Made by a program: the position numbers and the translations under genes | Part shown: positions 1 through 6,242 of the stretch, piece by piece | Position numbering within the stretch: the stretch's first letter is position 1 | Layout: each line of letters starts with the position of its first letter | NCBI GenBank assembly: GCA_017523605.1 | Contig: JAFWVZ010000239.1 | Span: 1 to 10,628 of the forward strand | Length of the DNA: 10,628 nt | Source of the DNA: Bacillota bacterium | GTDB lineage: Bacteria; Bacillota; Clostridia; Peptostreptococcales; Anaerovoracaceae | Reading direction: 5' to 3' | The notes under the pieces: model-generated | Seen by the model: the letters and a program-made list of their open reading frames with translations, nothing else | Databases searched by the model: none | Told to the model about the DNA's origin: nothing

Positions 1-156
1 AATCCAATGACAGACGATGCGTTTGCCGCAAAGTTCCATTCCTGCATGGACCTTGCTGTCGCGCCCAGGACAAGAGAACAACAGGACCAGATAATGGAAC
101 ACGTAAAGGCGCTCGAAACGATCGACGACATGAGAAGCATAGCGGAGATGCTATAG
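1..156 (+). CDS. MmgE/PrpD family protein, C-terminal fragment (5' end outside window)
   Basis: Only the last 51 codons are present, in frame from base 1 to a TAG stop at 154-156. The fragment opens with NPMTDDAFAAKF, which matches the closing segment of MmgE/PrpD proteins (typically NPM-[ST]-D-x-E-x-x-x-KF), followed by a helical tail ending IDDMRSIAEML. Members of this family are cytoplasmic enzymes of about 450 residues that dehydrate, epimerise or decarboxylate small polycarboxylates, for example 2-methylcitrate dehydratase and cis-aconitate decarboxylase. The catalytic part lies outside the window, so the reaction cannot be assigned and I give no symbol. It converges on a tripartite tricarboxylate transporter operon, which fits a carboxylate pathway, though the two are on opposite strands and cannot share a transcript. 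Family assignment is from the short tail only and is fairly but not fully secure. Confidence -1.
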   Translation, partial: NPMTDDAFAAKFHSCMDLAVAPRTREQQDQIMEHVKALETIDDMRSIAEML

Positions 157-169
157 ATCGAAATATTAT

Positions 170-193
170 AAGGCTTTGCGGAACGCGCCTTTC
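170..193 (+). terminator. Possible terminator of the MmgE/PrpD gene (proximal hairpin)
   Basis: AAGGC (170-174) pairs with GCCTT (187-191), and GCG (178-180) pairs with CGC (184-186) around a GAA loop, leaving a three-base TTT bulge on one side. The right arm runs into TTTC. It starts 13 bases after the stop codon. The bulge and short T run make this a weak candidate; the hairpin at 226-252 may do most of the work. Confidence -1.
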
Positions 194-225
194 TGCGGAC
201 GATCATCCATATATAATAATACATC

Positions 226-253
226 AAAGCCCCGTTCTGAACGCGGGGCTTTT
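226..253 (+). terminator. Terminator downstream of the MmgE/PrpD gene
   Basis: A perfect nine-base inverted repeat, AAAGCCCCG (226-234) and CGGGGCTTT (244-252), encloses a nine-base loop and is followed by one more T and then AAG. The G+C-rich stem with flanking A and T runs is typical of an intrinsic terminator. The T run is better on the plus strand, so I assign it to the MmgE/PrpD gene, but with A on the left arm it could also act as a back-up terminator for transcripts arriving from the tct operon. Confidence -1.
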
Positions 254-262
254 AAGTACAAG

Positions 263-292
263 AAAAGACCCGCCGTTTCCGACGGGCCTTTT
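263..292 (-). terminator. Terminator of the tctBAC operon
   Basis: On the minus strand a 13-pair stem (arms 292-280 and 275-263) closes a GAAA tetraloop (279-276) and runs into TCTTTTCTTGT. Two positions pair only as G-U when read as minus-strand RNA and would be A-C mismatches on the other strand, so the hairpin clearly belongs to minus-strand transcription. It lies 23 bases past the tctC stop codon. Confidence -1.
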
Positions 293-315
293 TAGAGTAT
301 CAAGTGTACAGTAAA

Positions 316-1389
316 TTACTTACCTTCGATAGTCTTGATAACGGGCTCGAGCCTCTGCCATTCTTTCTGAATGTCAGCAGCGTCGAATGCATAGTACTTG
401 GAAGTACCGCCGTTAACTCTCTGTCTTACATAGAAGGAGTTAGCGTCTTCGGACTTCTCTACGTTGCCGAGTGCATCGCAAACAGCCTTGATCTGAGCTA
501 CGGTCTCTGCCGGAACTTCAGCTCTGCAGATGATAGCGGTGGTGTTCGGTACGTTGTACTGCTCTGCCTTTTCCTTGCCGAAAACGTCGAGGAGGGTCGG
601 AACCTTCTTGATATCGTCGAGACCCTTGGTGTCAGCTGCATAGTAGCTGAAGTCGTTGTCGGGACGGCAGTTGATGATCGCCTTGTACTTGTCGGGCTGC
701 TGCAGATACTTGACTGCGGAAGTCTCGTCGAAGATGGCGATGTTGATGCTCCTGTTGGACGGGTCGATACCGGTCTTAACGGAGTCGGAAGATGCGGGTA
801 CCCAGTGGACATACTCGCTGAGTCCGGTCTGGTTGAAGAGAGACTTAAGCTTGGTGGTCATGATGGAACCGGCTCTGTCAGCAACAAGTACTTCGTCCTT
901 GTGCTCTTTTGCATAAGCTTCGAGCTCTGCCCAGTTGCTGTAAGGAGCGTCTGCCTGAGTGATCAGCATGCATCCGGAATACGGATAAGGCTGGGTGAAT
1001 CCGGTAACGATCTGGAACTTGGTCGTATCGAACGGAGCGTTTTTCCAGTCGCCCTTTACATAACCGGTAAGAGCGTCGAGACCTACTACCATAAGGGTAA
1101 GTCCGTCAGCATCTTCCTTGAGCATCTTTTCAGCAAGGTTCCAGCCGTTGGCTGTCTTGTTGTACTCAACTTCGGCTTTCTTTCCGGTCTGCTCGCGGAT
1201 CCAATCTGCCATGGTGGTTGCGTTGACAGCTGTCAGGGAGCTCTCATCGTACGGGAAGAACAGAGTAACGTCTCCGTCCGGCCACTTGGGAGCTTCTGCC
1301 TGATTGTTGTTTCCGCCGCCGCCGTTTCCGCAGGCTGCAAGTCCGAACACCATTAACAGTGCAAGAACAAGTGCAATAACTTTCTTCAT
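316..1389 (-). CDS. tctC: TctC/Bug-like substrate-binding lipoprotein of a tripartite tricarboxylate transporter
   Basis: Extracytoplasmic receptor of a TTT importer: it captures the substrate and delivers it to the TctA/TctB membrane pair. The start at 1389 is chosen because AGGAGG lies eight bases upstream and the protein then begins with a lipoprotein signal (MKKVIALVLALLMVFGLAAC). The lipobox is L17-A18-A19-C20, followed by a Gly/Asn-rich linker to about residue 34. The mature part starts with a WPDGDVTLFFPY strand resembling the YPDKPVRIIVPF start of Bug proteins, and about 330 residues follow, as expected for the family. The ligand loops are unusual: the common Gly-rich PGGGxxD loop is replaced by YDESSLTAVNA, and the NRPGAGG loop by NKTANGWN. 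The gene is last in tctB-tctA-tctC, 68 bases after tctA and behind a stable hairpin. The fold and role are likely from family similarity and context; the substrate is unknown. Confidence -1.
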   Translation of the reverse strand: MKKVIALVLALLMVFGLAACGNGGGGNNNQAEAPKWPDGDVTLFFPYDESSLTAVNATTMADWIREQTGKKAEVEYNKTANGWNLAEKMLKEDADGLTLMVVGLDALTGYVKGDWKNAPFDTTKFQIVTGFTQPYPYSGCMLITQADAPYSNWAELEAYAKEHKDEVLVADRAGSIMTTKLKSLFNQTGLSEYVHWVPASSDSVKTGIDPSNRSINIAIFDETSAVKYLQQPDKYKAIINCRPDNDFSYYAADTKGLDDIKKVPTLLDVFGKEKAEQYNVPNTTAIICRAEVPAETVAQIKAVCDALGNVEKSEDANSFYVRQRVNGGTSKYYAFDAADIQKEWQRLEPVIKTIEGK

Positions 1390-1426
1390 TGTGTTTCCTC
1401 CTGTAAAGTACACTATGATACTATTT

Positions 1427-1449
1427 CAAACCCGGAGTTCCGGAGTTTG
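1427..1449 (-). promoter_or_regulatory. Hairpin between tctA and tctC
   Basis: Read on the minus strand, CAAAC (1449-1445) pairs with GTTTG (1431-1427) and CCGG (1443-1440) with CCGG (1435-1432), with one bulged base at 1444 and a four-base loop. It begins nine bases after the tctA stop codon and is not followed by a T run, so it is not a normal terminator. Such stems between a permease gene and its receptor gene can protect the upstream transcript or uncouple levels; that role here is inference. The core is an eight-base direct repeat, CCGGAGTT twice (1432-1447 on +). Confidence -1.
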
Positions 1450-1457
1450 TTGATAAA

Positions 1458-2987
1458 TTAATCCTCTAATTCCGCAGCCTGTTTCCTGGCCTTGTCGTTC
1501 TTCGACTGCTTGCCTTTCTTGATTATCGGAGAAAGGATACCATAGATCAGAACGAGAGTTCCGACGACTATGAATACGCAGGATATCGGTCTTGTAAAGA
1601 ACATCTTTCCGCCGTCGGAAGATGCGGCAAATCCCATCCTGAGGTTCTCTTCGAGCATGGGAGCAAGAATGAACGCCATTAGGAACGGCAGGCTGGATAT
1701 TCCGAACACATCCATCAGTATGGCCATGATGCAGCTTACGAGCATTACGATCATGCTGAAGAAGTTGCGCTGAGCCATGTACGCACCAGTAAGAGCAAGT
1801 ACTACGACTATACTGTACAGATAGTGATACGGTATCCTCAGCAGAGCCGGGAACGTAGGCATTCCTATGGTCTCGTAAAGTATTACTACAATTGCGGACA
1901 GGAATGCTGCGGTGAACAGCGTGTAAACGATGGTAGGATTCTCCCTCATCAGCTGCGGGCTGGCCTCGATGTTCTTCATAAGCAAAGCCTGCAGGAACTG
2001 CACGCAGGAAGCGTCTCCGGGAATACCGAGAGCTATCAGCGGTATAAGAGCGCCGCCTATCGCGGAGTTCTTCGCAGTTTCGCCTGCGATTACACCCATG
2101 ATCTCGCCCTTGCCCCACTTGGACTTGTCCTTGGCGAGCATGTTCTCCGTGGAGTAAGCCATTATGGAAGCAACAGGTCCGCCGAGTCCGGGCAGGAAGC
2201 CGATGACAAGACCTATTATCCATGCGCGGATGAAGCCAATGAAATTGTGAGCAAGATCCTTGCCGGGCCATTTGTAACGGCCTACCTTTACGTCTACCTT
2301 ACGAGCTTTTTCACCTCTTGCATACTCAAGTATGATTATACGGCCGGCAAAGAGTCCGAGCATTACCGGGATAAGGTTGATCTTATCGCGGAACTGCATG
2401 ATGTTGAAGAAGATGAACCTGTTTGCGCCGTCGAGCTTCTCGGTACCGATGCTGGCTACGAAGAGAGCAAGACCGGCTCCGAACAGACCCTTGGCAAGAT
2501 TGCCCTTGGAAAGACCTATTACCATCAGGATGGCGCAGTAGCAAAGAGCTGCGTACTCCCAGTAATAAAGCCTTACTGCCCAGGATGCTATGGCCTTGCA
2601 GCAGAATACGGCAAGTATTACCGAAGGCAGAGTTCCAAGGAACGATACTGTTACCGATACGGACAACGGCCGTACCGGATCGCCCTGTTTAGTAAACTCG
2701 TAGCCGTCCCATACAGTCGTTAACGACGAAGATGTACCCGGAATACCAAGCAGTATGGAACCTATGCAGCCGCCGCTCATGGATCCTATTACTATGGAGA
2801 TGAACAGCGCCATGGTCATGGCCGGGTTGAGCTTATAAGAGATAGGAAGAAGTACTACGATAAGAGTGCTGCTTCCGAGTCCGGGGATAGCGCCGAGGAT
2901 TACTCCGGCGAGGGATCCCAGTACTACGTAGATGATGCCCTGTACAGTCAGGAGACCTTTAAGAGCTTCAAGAAAATATGCGCCCAT
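1458..2987 (-). CDS. tctA: TctA family large permease subunit of a tripartite tricarboxylate transporter
   Basis: Integral membrane protein of 509 residues that forms the translocation path of a cation-coupled TTT importer. Family length is about 500. The two internal repeats of TctA are visible: GAIPGLG at 32-38 followed by GGCIGSILLGIPGTSSS at 72-88, and GFLPGLGG at 263-270 followed by GGALIPLIALGIPGDA at 311-326. The PGLG and GIPG elements are the hallmark pairs of the family. Most of the chain is hydrophobic, with about ten to twelve membrane segments and a charged Lys/Asp/Glu-rich C-terminal tail. ATG at 2987 has AAGGAGG six bases upstream, overlapping the tctB stop, so the two are probably translationally linked. 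Only ten bases separate it from tctB. Assignment is firm at family level; citrate transport is not shown. Confidence -1.
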   Translation of the reverse strand: MGAYFLEALKGLLTVQGIIYVVLGSLAGVILGAIPGLGSSTLIVVLLPISYKLNPAMTMALFISIVIGSMSGGCIGSILLGIPGTSSSLTTVWDGYEFTKQGDPVRPLSVSVTVSFLGTLPSVILAVFCCKAIASWAVRLYYWEYAALCYCAILMVIGLSKGNLAKGLFGAGLALFVASIGTEKLDGANRFIFFNIMQFRDKINLIPVMLGLFAGRIIILEYARGEKARKVDVKVGRYKWPGKDLAHNFIGFIRAWIIGLVIGFLPGLGGPVASIMAYSTENMLAKDKSKWGKGEIMGVIAGETAKNSAIGGALIPLIALGIPGDASCVQFLQALLMKNIEASPQLMRENPTIVYTLFTAAFLSAIVVILYETIGMPTFPALLRIPYHYLYSIVVVLALTGAYMAQRNFFSMIVMLVSCIMAILMDVFGISSLPFLMAFILAPMLEENLRMGFAASSDGGKMFFTRPISCVFIVVGTLVLIYGILSPIIKKGKQSKNDKARKQAAELED

Positions 2988-2997
2988 TTATGCCTCC

Positions 2998-3510
2998 TTA
3001 CTTGAACAACTTCCAGATGATGCCCTTGGGCAGTCTTGCCTGCAGACCAAGGATGTAGGCAGCGTAAATGACCGCGCCTGCGACGACAGCGAAGATCAGT
3101 ATCCTTATTATCCTCTTCTTCATCGGCATATCCGGTACGGAGACCTTGGAAAGCATCAATGTGAGAATGAAGAGAATGATAGGTACTGTGGCTGTAAAGC
3201 CGATAAGATAGAACAGCAGCGTCATAAGACAATAGATACCGAACACCTTGCTTGCAGCGATCCACTGCTTCTTGGTAAGGAACGGTTTGATGTTACCGTC
3301 TTTGTCACGCTTCGGTTCTTCCTGATTGAACAGGATGGCGACAGAGCATAAGAGCATTATGCCCGCGCCGATCAGCGGGAAGAGTTTCGGACCGGGGTCT
3401 CCTGCATGTTTCGCTTCCGGAATGTAGCTCATTGAATAGAAGGCTATCCAGAGCGAGAACAGGATACCGAAGATGCCAAGCCCAAAATCTTTTTTGTTTT
3501 TGATCTTCAT
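2998..3510 (-). CDS. tctB: TctB family small membrane subunit of a tripartite tricarboxylate transporter
   Basis: Small subunit of 170 residues with about four membrane segments (roughly residues 8-28, 42-63, 86-123 and 140-162). The GPKLFPLIGAG stretch (about 39-49) after the first segment is the typical TctB signature (GPxxFP). It pairs with TctA in the membrane. I start it at ATG 3510, preceded by AGGTGG although only three bases separate the two; an in-frame GTG at 3525 has no ribosome binding site but would add five residues. It is first in the operon, so gene order is B-A-C rather than the textbook C-B-A. No strong promoter was found in the 109 bases upstream. A terminator for the preceding dGTPase-like gene lies there. 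Confidence -1.
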   Translation of the reverse strand: MKIKNKKDFGLGIFGILFSLWIAFYSMSYIPEAKHAGDPGPKLFPLIGAGIMLLCSVAILFNQEEPKRDKDGNIKPFLTKKQWIAASKVFGIYCLMTLLFYLIGFTATVPIILFILTLMLSKVSVPDMPMKKRIIRILIFAVVAGAVIYAAYILGLQARLPKGIIWKLFK

Positions 3511-3558
3511 AATCCACCTAAACACAACAAAAGATATAAAATTACTAGTACATTATGC

Positions 3559-3600
3559 AACAAATCAGGCGCTAAATCAATAGCTAAGCACCTTTTTGTT
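3559..3600 (-). terminator. Probable terminator of the dGTPase-like gene
   Basis: Minus-strand RNA can form AGGUGCU (3593-3587) with AGCGCCU (3573-3567), including one U-G pair, and an outer AACAAA (3600-3595) with UUUGUU (3564-3559) across a small internal loop. It begins 20 bases after the stop of the HD hydrolase gene. The U-G pair would be a C-A mismatch on the other strand, favouring minus-strand use. The wide loop and broken U run leave some doubt. Confidence -1.
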
Positions 3601-3619
3601 AATGCCCTGAATAAATAGG

Positions 3620-4639
3620 TCAGTCATCCAGTTTCCAGCCGGTCGGTACGAAAAGCTCCGTATAAAGCTTTATTGCATAGCGGTCGGTCATGCCGGCGAT
3701 ATGGTCCTTTACGACCTCATCTATACCGTCCTTGTCCAGAAGCAGAAGCTGTTCTTCCGGAAGCTCCTGCGGCCTTTCATGATAATAATCGTATAGGCTT
3801 TTGATCAGAGACCTTATCCTGAACAGCTCTTTTTCTTGCTTGACTACGGGACTTCTGTAGACGTTTTCGAACATCCAGTTGCGCAGCTCGTCCATGGCTT
3901 CGAAAGCTTCCGCTGACTGACGTATCTCCGTCTGCCCTTCGGAATTCTTAAGAGCATCTTTTACCAGAAAATCTATTCTTTCCCCGTGAGAACTGCCGAG
4001 AACTTTAATGCATTCCGCAGGAAGATCTTCTTCCCGGATTACCCCTGCCCTTATAGCGTCGTCTATGTCGTGATTTATGTAAGCTATGCGGTCTGAGAGC
4101 CTGACAGCCTGTCCTTCCAGTGTAAATGGCTTGTCCGGTCCGGAATGGTTAAGGATACCGTCGCGGACTTCCATGGTAAGGTTCATGGTGCGTCCCAGAG
4201 CATTTCTTTCGATCACATCGACAACACGCAGGCTCTGCTTATTATGAGAAAACCCACCGGGATGTATCTCGTTAAGGAAAGCCTCGCCGCTGTGGCCGAA
4301 AGGCGTGTGCCCCAGATCGTGGCCCATTGCTATGGCTTCGGTAAGGTCCTCGTTAAGATCCAGCGCCCTTGCGATGGTCCTTGCGATCTGAGAGACTTCA
4401 AGAGTATGAGTAAGACGAGTCCTGTAGTGGTCCCCTTCAGGAGAAAGGAAGACCTGAGTCTTGTGCATGAGACGCCGCAGGGCTTTGGAGTGGATTATCC
4501 TGTCCCTGTCGCGCTGAAAGCATGTACGGACCATGTCCGGCTCTTCGGGAAACACTCTTCCTTTAGACTCGGAAGAAAGCACCGCAAACTTGGAAAGCGT
4601 TTCTTTTTCCCTTTTTTCTATGTCTTCTCTGAGAAGCAT
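3620..4639 (-). CDS. dgt: Deoxyguanosinetriphosphate triphosphohydrolase-like protein (HD domain)
   Basis: Cytoplasmic HD-superfamily hydrolase of the dGTPase-like branch, expected to split dNTPs into deoxynucleoside and tripolyphosphate and so help set the dNTP pool. The 339 residues match the usual 330-350 of the short, Gram-positive type. The N-terminal signature RDRDRIIHSKALRRL (43-57) and the TRLTHTLEV segment carry metal-binding H78; the HD pair is H107-D108 in GHDLGHTPFGH, and the fourth ligand is probably D183 in LSDRIAY. All expected metal ligands are present. ATG 4639 has AGGAG five bases upstream. It has its own promoter at 4696-4668 and a terminator at 3600-3559, so it looks monocistronic. 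In many Clostridia and other Bacillota this gene precedes dnaG and the main sigma-factor gene; here a transporter operon follows. Substrate preference within the subfamily varies, so dGTP specificity is not claimed. Confidence -1.
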   Translation of the reverse strand: MLLREDIEKREKETLSKFAVLSSESKGRVFPEEPDMVRTCFQRDRDRIIHSKALRRLMHKTQVFLSPEGDHYRTRLTHTLEVSQIARTIARALDLNEDLTEAIAMGHDLGHTPFGHSGEAFLNEIHPGGFSHNKQSLRVVDVIERNALGRTMNLTMEVRDGILNHSGPDKPFTLEGQAVRLSDRIAYINHDIDDAIRAGVIREEDLPAECIKVLGSSHGERIDFLVKDALKNSEGQTEIRQSAEAFEAMDELRNWMFENVYRSPVVKQEKELFRIRSLIKSLYDYYHERPQELPEEQLLLLDKDGIDEVVKDHIAGMTDRYAIKLYTELFVPTGWKLDD

Positions 4640-4667
4640 GATGACTCCTATATGATTGGCATAATAT

Positions 4668-4696
4668 TATTTATGTTAACTTATTGAATTTGTAAA
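4668..4696 (-). promoter_or_regulatory. Promoter of the dGTPase-like gene
   Basis: Minus strand: TTTACA (4696-4691), 17-base spacer, TAAATA (4673-4668). The -35 matches five of six consensus bases and the spacer is ideal. Predicted transcription start is near 4661, leaving a leader of about 22 bases with the AGGAG site. It sits in the 66-base gap after dut. Confidence -1.
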
Positions 4697-4705
4697 GACT
4701 CAGGT

Positions 4706-5218
4706 TCAAACGCCCGTGGATCCGAATCCGCCTTTGCGTTTTCCTTCAGCCGCGTCATCTTCTGTTATTCCGTAAGGCACCAGGACCGCCTGGACGAATG
4801 CTTTGCCCGCCGGAAGCTCCAGGACCTTGCCGCTTTTGGAATCGTTGGTTATCGGGACCATTATGTGACCTTCGTTGTCGGAATCGTAATAATCCTCGTC
4901 TATAAGACCCATTGTGTTATCAAGCTGAAGACGGAATCTGGAACCAAGCCCGGATTTCGGAAGGATAAGAAGCATCCAGCCCGGCTGCATCTTTATCCTA
5001 AGGCCTGTCGGCACCTTAACGCCTTCTCCCGGGGCAAGCGTAAGATCGAACGGGCAGATGATATCGTAACCTGCAGATCCTGCTGTCGCCCTTACCGGAA
5101 GCTTGACGTTTTCGAAAAGCCTTCCAGCGGCAGCCTCCGTGCCCCCTACGCAGCTTACAAAGTCAGACTTAAACTGCCCTATGCTTACTTTTTCGAACTT
5201 CCCTACTCTGTTGCTCAT
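4706..5218 (-). CDS. dut: Deoxyuridine 5'-triphosphate nucleotidohydrolase (dUTPase)
   Basis: Homotrimeric dUTPase: dUTP to dUMP and pyrophosphate, keeping uracil out of DNA and feeding dTMP synthesis. All five family motifs occur in order in 170 residues: motif 1 AGSAGYD (46-52), motif 2 PKSGLG (87-92), motif 3 GLIDEDYYD (104-112) with the catalytic Asp, motif 4 GKAFVQAVL (138-146) and the C-terminal motif 5 RKGGFGSTG (161-169). The N-terminal FEKVSIGQF stretch and the SDNEGH insert after motif 3 are characteristic of a clostridial-type variant that is longer than the E. coli enzyme. Motif 2 has Lys-Ser-Gly where Arg-Ser-Ser is usual, a mild departure. ATG 5218 is five bases after the nnrD stop and lacks a good ribosome binding site, so translation is probably coupled to nnrD. 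Confidence -1.
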   Translation of the reverse strand: MSNRVGKFEKVSIGQFKSDFVSCVGGTEAAAGRLFENVKLPVRATAGSAGYDIICPFDLTLAPGEGVKVPTGLRIKMQPGWMLLILPKSGLGSRFRLQLDNTMGLIDEDYYDSDNEGHIMVPITNDSKSGKVLELPAGKAFVQAVLVPYGITEDDAAEGKRKGGFGSTGV

Positions 5219-5223
5219 GTCAA

Positions 5224-6123
5224 CTAAAAGCCTTTCTCAAAAAACAGCTTGTCCATTATATCCGGAAACTTATCCAGAGGAAGAAGCTGCTTGGAATGTT
5301 GCTTAGCAAGCTCGTCCGCTGCCATTCCGTGAGCGAACACAGCCATGCAGGCTGCCTCGAACGGATCCTGCACAAAACTAAGCATTGCTGTGATCATACC
5401 CGCTAGAACGTCGCCGCTCCCTGCCTGAGCAAGCCCCTGATTGCCTGTCCTGTTCTTATAATATCTGCCGTCCGGCGCGGCAACAACAGTTTCAGGACCT
5501 TTCAGCACCATTATTACGTTGTTCTGCGATGCATATTCTGCAGCACAGCGGACAGGATCCTCCTTTATCTTTGCCAGAGGAATGTCTGCAAGCGTGCTGA
5601 ATTCGCCCTGGTGAGGCGTAAGTATCAGCGGACAGTCGAAAGGTCCCAGTTCGTTTCCGCTCCATTTAAGCAGTTTAAGAGCTTCCGCATCCATAACTAA
5701 CGGCGCTTTGCACTTCTCATAAAGCACATTGAAGACCGCAGTCTTGTAGAAATTGTTTACAGCGCCGCTTCCGAAGCAAACTGCGCGCATGTTCGGAAGC
5801 AGAATGGATATCGTCGATTCCGGATCAGAGTGCAGACCATCCGATGCACTTTCGCGATACGGATGATATACAGGTGTAAGGAACCTTGTCGCGCAGATAC
5901 TGTAGATGCTCTCCGGGAGAGCAACGTTTATGTACTGCGCGCCCAATGCCTTGGCGCCTATGATGTTGAGACATGCAGCGCCTGCCATTCCAAGGCTTCC
6001 GGATATCAGAAGGATCTTGCCGAACGTTCCCTTGTTGGCATCAGCAGGCCTTTTTGGGAAACGCTCAAAAAACTGATCCTTATTAAAATCCTTATTTACT
6101 TCGTAGTAGTACAGATCCTGCAT
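5224..6123 (-). CDS. nnrD: ADP-dependent (S)-NAD(P)H-hydrate dehydratase
   Basis: Ribokinase-fold repair enzyme that uses ADP to dehydrate damaged, hydrated NADH or NADPH back to the working coenzyme. The 299 residues carry the family landmarks: GTFGKILLISGSLGMAGAA (32-50) near the nucleotide site, VMDAEAL (143-149), TPHQGEF (169-175), a VLKGP strand (206-210) and AGSGDVLAG (234-242) with the catalytic Asp at 238. It is the stand-alone dehydratase; the N-terminal NnrE epimerase domain found fused in many bacteria is absent, and no epimerase gene is in the window. About 25 extra N-terminal residues precede the fold. ATG 6123 has GAGGAG seven bases upstream. The promoter is the extended -10 at 6170-6162, and dut follows five bases downstream in the same transcript. 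Confidence -1.
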   Translation of the reverse strand: MQDLYYYEVNKDFNKDQFFERFPKRPADANKGTFGKILLISGSLGMAGAACLNIIGAKALGAQYINVALPESIYSICATRFLTPVYHPYRESASDGLHSDPESTISILLPNMRAVCFGSGAVNNFYKTAVFNVLYEKCKAPLVMDAEALKLLKWSGNELGPFDCPLILTPHQGEFSTLADIPLAKIKEDPVRCAAEYASQNNVIMVLKGPETVVAAPDGRYYKNRTGNQGLAQAGSGDVLAGMITAMLSFVQDPFEAACMAVFAHGMAADELAKQHSKQLLPLDKFPDIMDKLFFEKGF

Positions 6124-6161
6124 GAAAGACTCCTCCGCACAATTAAATGATCTACCTGATG

Positions 6162-6170
6162 ATTATAACA
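6162..6170 (-). promoter_or_regulatory. Extended -10 promoter for nnrD-dut
   Basis: Minus strand reads TGTTATAAT, a perfect TATAAT -10 with the TGn extension. There is no good -35; TTGCTC (6189-6184) at a 16-base spacing matches three of six and lies inside the loop of the pnp terminator. Predicted start is near 6155, giving a leader of about 32 bases before nnrD. Confidence -1.
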
Positions 6171-6172
6171 CA

Positions 6173-6204
6173 AAAGGACCGCTGAGCAAAACGTGCGGTC
6201 CTTT
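6173..6204 (-). terminator. Terminator of the rpsO-pnp operon
   Basis: A perfect ten-base inverted repeat, AAAGGACCGC (6173-6182) and GCGGTCCTTT (6195-6204), encloses 12 bases. It starts 38 bases past the pnp stop, and on the minus strand it continues TTGTGTT. No plus-strand gene ends here. It abuts the nnrD promoter: the stem ends two bases before the TGn element. Confidence -1.
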
Positions 6205-6242
6205 GTTTGTGCTGTTATTGCATAAGCTCTGAGTTATTAAGA

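Noticed and set aside
212..217. Perfect TATAAT on the plus strand before the 226-252 hairpin, suggesting a tiny RNA gene.
   Set aside because: No -35 or TGn element, and transcription would run straight into a terminator within about 30 bases.
304..1356. Long plus-strand open frame opposite tctC.
   Set aside because: tctC has a lipoprotein signal, ribosome binding site, family similarity and operon context on the other strand; the antisense product shows no family features.
1390..1413. Upstream in-frame start for tctC adding eight residues.
   Set aside because: It would include the AGGAGG site in the coding region and place residues before a normal lipoprotein signal peptide.
1426..2271. 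Second minus-strand frame of 281 codons inside tctA.
   Set aside because: Same strand but other frame, rich in Arg, His and Cys as expected for an out-of-frame reading of tctA, with no domain and no start signal.
3535..3563. Possible tctB promoter, TTGTTG with a 17-base spacer to TTTATA on the minus strand.
   Set aside because: Each hexamer matches consensus at only three positions, in an A+T-rich gap where such matches arise by chance; the true tct promoter is not identified.
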